NCBI RefSeq assembly: GCF_006227205.1
Contig: NZ_VCNG01000009.1
Coordinates: 124,001-188,000, forward strand
DNA: 64,000 nt
Source of the DNA: Pseudomonas sp. ICMP22404
GTDB taxonomy: Bacteria > Pseudomonadota > Gammaproteobacteria > Pseudomonadales > Pseudomonadaceae
Direction: 5' to 3'
Position 1 is the stretch's first letter. Every line of letters begins with the position of its first letter. The position numbers and the translations under genes were made by a program. A model generated the notes under the pieces. That model ran no database searches. It had not been told where the DNA came from and saw only the letters and a list, made by a program, of their open reading frames with translations. Positions 17,511-24,021 of this stretch are shown here, one piece after another.

Positions 17511-17957
17511 TTAGGCTGCTACCACGACAACGCGTACGGTGGCTTCAACTTCGGCGTGCAGGTGCACGGCCACGTCGAATTCGCCTACGTTGCGGATGGT
17601 GCCGTTCGGCAGACGAACTTCGCTCTTCGCAACTTCAACGCCGGAGGCGGTCAGTGCGTCAGCGATGTCGTGAGTACCGATCGAACCGAACAGCTTGCCT
17701 TCGTCGCCAGCGGTGGCAGTGATGGTCACTTCCAGCTCGGCCAGTTGGGCAGCACGGCTTTCAGCCGATGCCTTACGGTCTGCGGCGGCTTTTTCCAGCT
17801 CGGCGCGACGCTCTTCGAACGCAGCCAGGTTGGCAGCGGTCGCAGCGGTAGCCTTGCCGAAAGGCAGCAGGTAGTTACGGCCGTAACCGGCCTTAACGTT
17901 TACTTTGTCGCCCAGGTTGCCCAGGTTGGCGATTTTTTCCAGAAGGATCAGTTGCAT
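17511..17957 (-). CDS. rplI: 50S ribosomal protein L9
   Basis: The 148-residue protein starts MQLILLEKIANLGNLGDKVN and contains GYGRNYLLPFGKA, the conserved 23S rRNA-binding signature of L9. A long central helix (EERRAELEKAAADRKA) and a C-terminal rRNA-binding lobe follow. L9 binds near the L1 stalk and helps hold reading frame. It is the last gene of the rpsF-rpsR-(membrane protein)-rplI operon, with GAGGATTTTCAC before the ATG. Confidence 0.98.
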   Translation of the reverse strand: MQLILLEKIANLGNLGDKVNVKAGYGRNYLLPFGKATAATAANLAAFEERRAELEKAAADRKASAESRAAQLAELEVTITATAGDEGKLFGSIGTHDIADALTASGVEVAKSEVRLPNGTIRNVGEFDVAVHLHAEVEATVRVVVVAA

Positions 17958-17975
17958 GTGAAAATCCTCTAACTT

Positions 17976-18869
17976 TTAACCTTCACCGTTCGCGCTGTCG
18001 GCGTCTTTCGACGCCATACGACCGCGAAAATCAATCAGGCTGTCGACGATGGCCAGGACCACCAGCAACGGATAGATCAGCTGCATGAACAGCAACAACG
18101 TGACGTACAACCCCACCAGCCAGAACCTGGCCAGTCGCTTTTGCGCCACCAGCCCGTGAATCAGGGCCAGGGCAGCGAAGACCAGCGGTACGCTGCACAA
18201 CGGCGTGAGCATGGCCATCTGCGGACCGAAGTTCGGTCCCAGAAGCATGCCCGCCAGCAGCAACATCGCCAGCCCAAGCGGGAAACGGATGGCGCGAAAT
18301 TCGCGACCAAAACCACCCGGGTTGTACAACAACGCCTGCCAGTAGCGCCCGACAATCAGGCTCAGCACACTGACGATTTGCAACAAGGCCGCAATCAGGC
18401 CGGTCAGGACCGGTGCGATCAGGGACGCGAAACGCGCCTGCTCCTCTGCCGACATCTGCCGGTAGAGATCACCGAGGGCCTCGGGCAGGATTTTTACCAA
18501 AGCCTGCGACAGCATCTCGATCTGGGGCGCGAAAGCCACCCCGAGCACCACTGAAAACACCACCCCTATCGCTATGCTGACCAGCAGCACGCGGTTCCAG
18601 GATTCGCTGGCGCGCAACACCAACGCCAGCGCCGAAGACCCCAGAAGCACCATCAGTGCCCGCGGGTCCGAGGCGTACAACCACCAGAGCAAGGCCGGCA
18701 GCAGTCCCAGAGCAAGAACGCTAGAGGCGTCCCTCAATCCGCGCCGCAGGAGCACAAGGCTCCCGGCGGCAGCACCCAACCAATACAACAACGGCAATGC
18801 CGCACATCCGGCCACTACCAGAGTGGCCTGCATACGGCCGCGCATGATGAACTCAGCTATGGCGCGCAT
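17976..18869 (-). CDS. DUF2232/YybS-like polytopic membrane protein
   Basis: A 297-residue inner-membrane protein with about seven to eight hydrophobic segments, including ATLVVAGCAALPLLYWLGAA, VLLVSIAIGVVFSVVLGVAF and FRAIRFPLGLAMLLLAGMLL. It lies inside the ribosomal protein operon between rpsR and rplI, as in other pseudomonads. Its function is unknown. The resemblance to the YybS/DUF2232 family is by membrane topology and by the placement of YybS-like genes near ribosomal genes in other bacteria. The start at 18869 leaves a 36-base gap after rpsR; a later Met (MRGRMQATLV) could also serve. Confidence 0.75.
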   Translation of the reverse strand: MRAIAEFIMRGRMQATLVVAGCAALPLLYWLGAAAGSLVLLRRGLRDASSVLALGLLPALLWWLYASDPRALMVLLGSSALALVLRASESWNRVLLVSIAIGVVFSVVLGVAFAPQIEMLSQALVKILPEALGDLYRQMSAEEQARFASLIAPVLTGLIAALLQIVSVLSLIVGRYWQALLYNPGGFGREFRAIRFPLGLAMLLLAGMLLGPNFGPQMAMLTPLCSVPLVFAALALIHGLVAQKRLARFWLVGLYVTLLLFMQLIYPLLVVLAIVDSLIDFRGRMASKDADSANGEG

Positions 18870-18905
18870 GCATTCAATCCTTTGCTACTTGTCGACTGCC
18901 CGGTC

Positions 18906-19136
18906 TCAGCGGCCGTGGCTGTCGGTGTAGGCCAGCAGGGCCAGGAAGCGGGCGCGCTTGATAGCGGTGGCCAGCTGACGCTGATAACGAGCTTTGGTAC
19001 CGGTGATGCGGCTTGGAACGATTTTGCCGGTCTCGGATACGTAGGCTTTCAGAGTGTTGAGATCTTTGTAATCGATCTCTTTCACGTCTTCAGCGGTGAA
19101 GCGGCAGAATTTACGACGACGGAAGAAACGTGCCAT
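18906..19136 (-). CDS. rpsR: 30S ribosomal protein S18
   Basis: The 76-residue basic protein ([20 protein letters not shown], then [19 protein letters not shown]) is a standard S18, which binds the platform of the 30S subunit as a heterodimer with S6. GGAGCC precedes the start. It follows rpsF by 28 bases, and co-expression supplies the two partners in equal amounts. Confidence 0.98.
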
Positions 19137-19164
19137 GTGATTGGCTCCTTAAAAGGTCCGTGGA

Positions 19165-19593
19165 TTACTCGTCAGCGTTATCGCTGTTGTCGCTGTCGCT
19201 ATCGCTGTCATCGCCATCGGCGCTGTCAGAGTGCTCAGGACGGTCGCGACGCTCACGGCGCTCACTGCGGTTTTCTTCAGCCTTGAGCATCTCGGATTGG
19301 CCGGTAACGGCTTCTTCGCGACGGATGACCAGGTTACGGATCACTGCATCGTTGTAGCGGAAGTTGTCTTCCAGCTCGGCCAGGGCCTTGCCGGTGCACT
19401 CAACGTTCAGCATCACGTAGTGAGCCTTGTGAACATTGTTGATTGCGTAGGCCAGTTGACGACGGCCCCAGTCTTCCAGGCGGTGGATTTTGCCGCCGTC
19501 TTCTTCGATCAGCTTGGTGTAACGCTCAACCATGCCGCCGACTTGCTCGCTTTGATCCGGGTGGACCAAAAAGATGATTTCGTAATGACGCAT
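19165..19593 (-). CDS. rpsF: 30S ribosomal protein S6
   Basis: The 142-residue S6 (MRHYEIIFLVHPDQSEQVGG) has the ferredoxin-like core and an extended C-terminal tail rich in Asp, Ser and Glu, ending DNSDNADE. Acidic tails of gammaproteobacterial S6 are known sites of post-translational glutamylation by RimK in E. coli and Pseudomonas. It heads the operon; AAGGAGC lies just upstream of the ATG. The leader in front carries an inverted repeat (19653-19687). Confidence 0.98.
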   Translation of the reverse strand: MRHYEIIFLVHPDQSEQVGGMVERYTKLIEEDGGKIHRLEDWGRRQLAYAINNVHKAHYVMLNVECTGKALAELEDNFRYNDAVIRNLVIRREEAVTGQSEMLKAEENRSERRERRDRPEHSDSADGDDSDSDSDNSDNADE

Positions 19594-19652
19594 GAATGCT
19601 CCTTACGGGTTGTAGCCTGCCGCTTAAAAACGGTCAGACAAGGAGTGAATGA

Positions 19653-19687
19653 CACTTATGGACTTGTGGACGCTAGACACATAAGTG
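19653..19687 (-). promoter_or_regulatory. Inverted repeat in the rpsF leader
   Basis: CACTTATG and CATAAGTG form an 8-bp perfect stem enclosing 19 bases, 60-95 bases upstream of the rpsF start. A second short hairpin (CCGTTTTTAAGCGG on the minus strand) lies nearer the gene. Autoregulatory rpsF leaders that bind the S6:S18 complex are known in many bacteria. Whether this leader carries the conserved core cannot be judged by eye. Confidence 0.4.
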
Positions 19688-19783
19688 CCTGCCATCACAG
19701 CAAGGGGCGCAATTGTAGAGAAGGGTCGAGACAGGCGCAAGGCAATTGGTGATTATTTGAACAACCACTACAACACATAACAA

Positions 19784-19875
19784 TGTGGGAGCGAGCCTGC
19801 TCGCGATAGCGGTGGGTCATCCAGCACGAATGCCGACTGATACATCGCTATCGCGAGCAGGCTCGCTCCCACAGG
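19784..19875. repeat. REP/BIME inverted pair
   Basis: TGTGGGAGCGAGCCTGCTCG and following bases, with the reverse complement 40 bases later, form a near-perfect 25-bp inverted repeat. It sits between rlmB (which ends at 19889) and the rpsF promoter region. Confidence 0.85.
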
Positions 19876-19888
19876 ACTTGCCTATGCC

Positions 19889-20647
19889 TTACTTTTTGGC
19901 GGCAGCCTTGACGCTACGCTGACGCAGTGCCTCGAACAGGCACACGCCGGTCGCGACCGAGACGTTGAGGCTGCTGACGCTGCCGGCCATCGGCAGCTTG
20001 ACCAGATAGTCGCAATGTTCGCGGGTCAGGCGACGCATGCCTTTGCCTTCTGCTCCCATGATCAGGATCGTCGGGCCGGTGAGGTCCTGCTGATACAGGT
20101 CCTGTTCGGCCTCGCCTGCCGTGCCGACCACCCACAAGCCACGCTGCTGGAGTTTTTCCAGGGTGCGCGCCAGGTTGGTCACGGCCACCAGCGGAATCAC
20201 TTCCGCGGCGCCACAGGCGACTTTGCGTACGGCCGGCGTCAAGGTTGCCGACTTGTCCTTGGGAACGATCACCGCCAATGCCCCGGCCGCATCCGCCGAA
20301 CGCAGGCAGGCGCCGAGGTTGTGAGGATCGGTCACGCCGTCCAGCACCAGCAGCAAAGGCGCGCCTTCGGTGCGATCAAGCAATTCCTCGAGCATCGCCT
20401 CGCCCCAGACCTGGCTCGGACTCACCTCGGCCACGACGCCCTGGTGCACGCCTTCGACCCAAGCGTCCATCTCACGCCGTTCGGCCTGGCCGACCGCGAC
20501 GCGATTTTCGTTGGCCAGCTCGACCAGGGTCTGGACCCGGGGCTCACTGCGGCTTTCCGCCAGCCAGATCTGCTTGACCCGCTTGGGGTGATGACGCAAC
20601 AGCGCTTCCACGGCATGCACGCCGTAGATTTTTTCCAACTGACTCAT
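19889..20647 (-). CDS. rlmB: 23S rRNA (guanosine-2251-2'-O)-methyltransferase
   Basis: RlmB methylates the ribose of G2251 in the P-loop of 23S rRNA using SAM. The 252-residue protein has the N-terminal L30e-like RNA-binding part and the C-terminal knotted SPOUT domain. Its SpoU motifs read DGVTDPHNLGACLRSADAAG, ILIMGAEGKGMRRL and SLNVSVATGVCLFEALRQR. The start overlaps the stop of rnr by four bases (ATGA), so RNase R and RlmB are translationally coupled. Confidence 0.96.
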   Translation of the reverse strand: MSQLEKIYGVHAVEALLRHHPKRVKQIWLAESRSEPRVQTLVELANENRVAVGQAERREMDAWVEGVHQGVVAEVSPSQVWGEAMLEELLDRTEGAPLLLVLDGVTDPHNLGACLRSADAAGALAVIVPKDKSATLTPAVRKVACGAAEVIPLVAVTNLARTLEKLQQRGLWVVGTAGEAEQDLYQQDLTGPTILIMGAEGKGMRRLTREHCDYLVKLPMAGSVSSLNVSVATGVCLFEALRQRSVKAAAKK

Positions 20648-23262
20648 GACTTGGCCTTGGGTTTACGGGCGCCGCCACTTTTAGCCGGGGCCGAGCCCGC
20701 TTTCGACGGGCCTTTACGGTGTTTGCTCGGTTTGCTGCTTGCGCTTTCGGGGGCCGACCGCCCGGTCTTTCCTCCCGACGCGGCCTTACCACCTTTCTTG
20801 GCTTCGGCCAGCAATGCCTGCTTCATTTCACGACTCTTGCGCACTTCGGCATTTTTCGCCGCGGCATCGCTCGGGCGATAGGCTTCACTGGCTTTTTCCT
20901 TGGCCGGGCCACGACGACCGGACTTGGTCGAGGCCGGCTCAGCTGCGGCCTTGGCCGAAGGTGCAGACGTTTCGGCACCGCGCTTCTTGCGTCCGATCGG
21001 CGCGTCGATGGTCTTTTCCGCCATCTCGAAGTCGATCTTGCGCTCGTCGAGATCGACGCGCATCACCCGCACTTCGACGGTATCGCCCAGACGGAAACTG
21101 CGCCCGGTGCGCTCGCCCGCCAGACGGTGATGCACAGGGTCGAAGTGGTAGTAATCGCCCGGCAGCGCGGTGACATGCACCAGGCCTTCGACGTAGATAT
21201 CGGTCAGCTCGACGAACAGGCCGAAACCGGTCACGGCGGTGATCACGCCTGGGAACGACTCACCCACGCGATCCTTCATGTACTCGCACTTGAGCCAGTT
21301 CACCACGTCGCGAGTCGCTTCGTCGGCGCGACGTTCGCTCATCGAGCACTGCTCGCCCAACTGCTCCAGGGCCGCCTCGTCGTACGGATAGATGCGCGCC
21401 TTGGGGATGGTCATCGCACCGGCACGCTTGACGTGCGGGGTGTTCATCTTCGAATGGATCACGCTGCGGATGGCCCGGTGCGTGAGCAGGTCGGGGTAGC
21501 GACGGATCGGCGAGGTGAAGTGGGTATAGGCCTCGTAATTCAGGCCGAAGTGGCCTTGGTTATCGGCGCTGTACACCGCCTGGCTCAAGGAGCGCAGCAT
21601 GACGGTCTGGATCAGGTGGAAATCCGGACGATCCTTGATACTGGCCAGCAACGCCTGGTAATCCTTGGGCGACGGACCTTCCTTACCCTTGTGCAGGGAC
21701 AGGCCGAGCTCACCGAGGAAGGCGCGCAGTTTCTCCAGGCGCTCCGGCGGCGGACCGTCGTGGACCCGGTACAGCGCAGGGATTTCGTGCTTCTTCAGGA
21801 ATTCGGCGGTGGCCACGTTGGCCGCCAGCATGCATTCCTCGATCAACTTGTGCGCATCGTTGCGCACGGTCGGACGGATTTCGGCGATCTTGCGCTCGGA
21901 ACCGAAGATAATCCGGGTTTCCTGGGTTTCAAAATCGATGGCGCCACGCACATGACGCGCGCCCAGCAGCACCTTGTACAACGCATAGAGCTGCTTGAGA
22001 TCCGGCAGCACCTCGTTGTACTCCCCGCGCAACTTGCGCGACTCGGCGAGCTTCGGCGTTTCCAGCATTGCGCTGACCTTGTTGTAGGTCAGGCGGGCGT
22101 GGGAATGGATCACCGCTTCGTAGAAGCAGTAGTCAGTCATCTCGCCGGACTTGGAGATGGTCATCTCGCAGACCATGGCCAGGCGGTCGACATGGGGATT
22201 GAGCGAGCACAAGCCGTTGGACAGTTGCTCGGGCAACATCGGCACGACGCGCTCGGGGAAGTACACCGAGTTGCCACGCACCTGGGCTTCGGCATCCAGT
22301 GCCGAACCGAGCTTCACGTAGCTGGAAACGTCGGCAATCGCGACGTACAACTTCCAGCCGCCGGAGAACAGGCGCAGCTTGCCCGGCCGGGCTTCGCAAT
22401 AGACCGCGTCGTCGAAGTCCCGCGCATCCTCACCATCGATGGTGACGAACGGCAGGTGACGCAGGTCGATGCGCTTCTCTTTGTCCTTTTCCTCCACTTC
22501 CGGCTTGAGCTTGGCGGCTTCTTTCAGGACCGCTTCAGGCCAGACGTGGGGAATGTCATAGGTACGCAGGGCAACGTCGATTTCCATGCCCGGCGCCATG
22601 TAGTTGCCGACCACTTCCACCACATCGCCTTGCGGCTGGAAGCGCGGGGTTGGCCAGTGGGTGATCTTCACCTCGACGAACTGACCGACCTTGGCGTTGG
22701 CGTTGCGGCCCGGGGTGACCAACACTTCCTGCTGGATCTTCGGGTTGTCCGCGACAACAAAGCCGATGCCGCCCTCTTCAAAGTAACGGCCGACGATGCT
22801 TTCGTGGGCACGGGAGACCACTTCGACGATCACGCCTTCACGGCGACCGCGGCGGTCCAGGCCAGACACACGGGCCAACGCCCGGTCACCGTCGAACACC
22901 AGGCGCATCTGCGCCGGGCTCATGAACAGGTCGTCGCTGCCGTCATCGGGAATCAGGAAGCCGAAGCCATCGCGGTGACCGGCGATACGCCCCAGGATCA
23001 GGTCGAGCTTGTCCACCGGCGCGTAGGTTCCGCGCCGGGTGTAGATCAATTGAGCATCGCGCTCCATGGCTCGCAGACGGCGGCGCAGGGCTTCGAGTTG
23101 ATCTTCGGTCGTCAGCCCGAACTCTTCGACCAGCTCTTCACGGCTGGCAGGCGAACCCCGGTCGGCGAGATGCGCCAGGATCAGTTCGCGGCTGGGAATA
23201 GGGTTTTCATATTTTTCCGCTTCACGAGCGGCCTCGGGATCGAGGGACTGCCAATCGGCCAT
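20644..23262 (-). CDS. rnr: Ribonuclease R
   Basis: RNase R is a processive 3'-5' exoribonuclease that degrades structured RNA. It is important for rRNA quality control, trans-translation and cold growth. The 872-residue product has an N-terminal helix-turn-helix/cold-shock region, the RNB catalytic domain (DGEDARDFDDAVYCE with the metal-binding Asp residues), an S1 domain (ITAVTGFGLFVELTDIYVEG) and a very basic Lys/Ala/Ser-rich C-terminal tail of about 130 residues. It is the first gene of rnr-rlmB, and the start MADWQSLDPEAAREAEKYEN is standard for Pseudomonas. Confidence 0.97.
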   Translation of the reverse strand: MADWQSLDPEAAREAEKYENPIPSRELILAHLADRGSPASREELVEEFGLTTEDQLEALRRRLRAMERDAQLIYTRRGTYAPVDKLDLILGRIAGHRDGFGFLIPDDGSDDLFMSPAQMRLVFDGDRALARVSGLDRRGRREGVIVEVVSRAHESIVGRYFEEGGIGFVVADNPKIQQEVLVTPGRNANAKVGQFVEVKITHWPTPRFQPQGDVVEVVGNYMAPGMEIDVALRTYDIPHVWPEAVLKEAAKLKPEVEEKDKEKRIDLRHLPFVTIDGEDARDFDDAVYCEARPGKLRLFSGGWKLYVAIADVSSYVKLGSALDAEAQVRGNSVYFPERVVPMLPEQLSNGLCSLNPHVDRLAMVCEMTISKSGEMTDYCFYEAVIHSHARLTYNKVSAMLETPKLAESRKLRGEYNEVLPDLKQLYALYKVLLGARHVRGAIDFETQETRIIFGSERKIAEIRPTVRNDAHKLIEECMLAANVATAEFLKKHEIPALYRVHDGPPPERLEKLRAFLGELGLSLHKGKEGPSPKDYQALLASIKDRPDFHLIQTVMLRSLSQAVYSADNQGHFGLNYEAYTHFTSPIRRYPDLLTHRAIRSVIHSKMNTPHVKRAGAMTIPKARIYPYDEAALEQLGEQCSMSERRADEATRDVVNWLKCEYMKDRVGESFPGVITAVTGFGLFVELTDIYVEGLVHVTALPGDYYHFDPVHHRLAGERTGRSFRLGDTVEVRVMRVDLDERKIDFEMAEKTIDAPIGRKKRGAETSAPSAKAAAEPASTKSGRRGPAKEKASEAYRPSDAAAKNAEVRKSREMKQALLAEAKKGGKAASGGKTGRSAPESASSKPSKHRKGPSKAGSAPAKSGGARKPKAKS

Positions 23263-23314
23263 TAGAGAGTTTTCACCTTGTCTATATGCGGGTTAGTTTG
23301 GCATAGGCGTAATG

Positions 23315-23413
23315 AAACGGGAAATTTCAGGCATCCGAAGCCCTTTCTAAATGTCTTTTACCCCGTTCATCAAGCAGGAAAAGACACCACTCGTGAAATT
23401 TCCCGTTTTTTTT
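23315..23413 (+). other. Nested inverted-repeat element ending in T8, possible small RNA or terminator
   Basis: AAACGGGAAATTTCA at 23315-23329 is the exact reverse complement of TGAAATTTCCCGTTT at 23394-23408. Inside it, TGTCTTTT (23352-23359) pairs perfectly with AAAAGACA (23379-23386). The right arm runs directly into eight T residues (23406-23413) on the plus strand, as in an intrinsic terminator. The element lies between the divergent rnr gene and the first tRNA promoter. No gene upstream on the plus strand needs a terminator, so it may be the 3' end of a short RNA. Confidence 0.6.
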
Positions 23414-23424
23414 ATCAAGAGGGG

Positions 23425-23453
23425 TTTACAGTTAAAAACACGCTCCGTATAGT
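23425..23453 (+). promoter_or_regulatory. Sigma-70 promoter of first tRNA-Leu
   Basis: TTTACA (-35, 23425-23430), a 17-base spacer and TATAGT (-10, 23448-23453), followed by a GC-only discriminator (GCGCGCC) typical of stringently controlled stable-RNA promoters. The mature tRNA starts 36 bases after the -10 box. Confidence 0.8.
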
Positions 23454-23489
23454 GCGCGCCATCGACGACGCACACACGTTGCCGATACT

Positions 23490-23576
23490 GCCCAGATGGT
23501 GAAATTGGTAGACACGCCAGCTTCAGGTGCTGGTGACCGCAAGGTCGTGGAAGTTCGAGTCTTCTTCTGGGCACCA
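23490..23576 (+). tRNA. tRNA-Leu (anticodon CAG), copy 1
   Basis: An 87-base class II tRNA with the long variable arm of leucine tRNAs and an encoded 3' CCA. The acceptor arm pairs GCCCAGA with TCTGGGC. The anticodon stem CCAGC/GCTGG encloses the loop TTCAGGT, which gives anticodon CAG (reads CUG). The TTCGAGT T-loop is present. It is identical in sequence to copy 2 at 23755. Confidence 0.97.
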
Positions 23577-23613
23577 ATTTCGAGCGACAGATCAATGATC
23601 TGCAGGCTCTCCC

Positions 23614-23637
23614 AAAAACCCGCGAAAGCGGGTTTTT
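23614..23637 (+). terminator. Intrinsic terminator after first tRNA-Leu
   Basis: AAAAACCCGC-GAAA-GCGGGTTTTT: a short GC stem with a GAAA loop and a T-run, 38 bases past the tRNA. It is nearly the same as the terminator after copy 2, so each tRNA has its own transcription unit. Confidence 0.9.
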
Positions 23638-23691
23638 GCATTTCTACCCTCCTGAAATCCGCTTTCGCAATTACTAAAACAAAAACAGGGG

Positions 23692-23720
23692 TTTACAGAT
23701 CAAAACGCGCTCCGTATAGT
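23692..23720 (+). promoter_or_regulatory. Sigma-70 promoter of second tRNA-Leu
   Basis: TTTACA (23692-23697), a 17-base spacer and TATAGT (23715-23720), followed by GCGCC. It is a near copy of the first tRNA promoter, including the CGCTCCG stretch just before the -10 box, which shows that promoter and gene were duplicated together. Confidence 0.8.
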
Positions 23721-23754
23721 GCGCCACATCAACAGCGGCAACGCTGAAGATGCT

Positions 23755-23841
23755 GCCCAGATGGTGAAATTGGTAGACACGCCAGCTTCAGGTGCTGGTG
23801 ACCGCAAGGTCGTGGAAGTTCGAGTCTTCTTCTGGGCACCA
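23755..23841 (+). tRNA. tRNA-Leu (anticodon CAG), copy 2
   Basis: All 87 bases are the same as copy 1, including the encoded CCA end. CUG is the dominant leucine codon in this G+C-rich genome, so two strongly promoted copies fit codon demand. No integrase gene or repeated tRNA 3' end marks it as a used attachment site. Confidence 0.97.
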
Positions 23842-23876
23842 ATTCAAGCTTCAAGACAAGGCCTTGAATCTCACAG

Positions 23877-23903
23877 AAACCCGCGAAAGCGGGTTTTTTG
23901 CGT
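23877..23903 (+). terminator. Intrinsic terminator after second tRNA-Leu
   Basis: AAACCCGC-GAAA-GCGGGTTTTTT followed by GCGTTTTT; the same stem as the terminator of copy 1. Confidence 0.9.
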
Positions 23904-23964
23904 TTTTGACTGGGAATTCCTGAAGCGGCAGGCCGCAAGGGATGAGGCGGCTGTCAGGCCGCCA

Positions 23965-23990
23965 TCGCGAGCAGGCTCGCTCCCACAGGG
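23965..23990. repeat. Single REP element
   Basis: One copy in the TCGCGAGCAGGCTCGCTCCC orientation, between the tRNA terminator and the chemoreceptor stop codon. It probably lies in the 3' untranslated end of the chemoreceptor mRNA. Confidence 0.75.
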
Positions 23991-24021
23991 AAACGCGCAC
24001 GCTCAAAAGGCTGGTCGGCTG

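Noticed and set aside
20719..23265. Very long plus-strand open frame (848 codons) opposite rnr
   Set aside because: It is the antisense shadow of RNase R in a G+C-rich gene; composition is His/Gln/Arg-rich without any domain, while the minus strand has clear RNase R motifs.
23290..23330. Sigma-54 promoter suggested by TTTGGCATAGGCGTAATG
   Set aside because: The -12 element lacks the required TTGC/TGC core, so the match is only to the -24 half.
23490..23841. tRNA-Leu pair as an integration site of a genomic island
   Set aside because: No integrase, no displaced tRNA 3' end and no phage or plasmid genes follow; the repetition is a full transcription-unit duplication.
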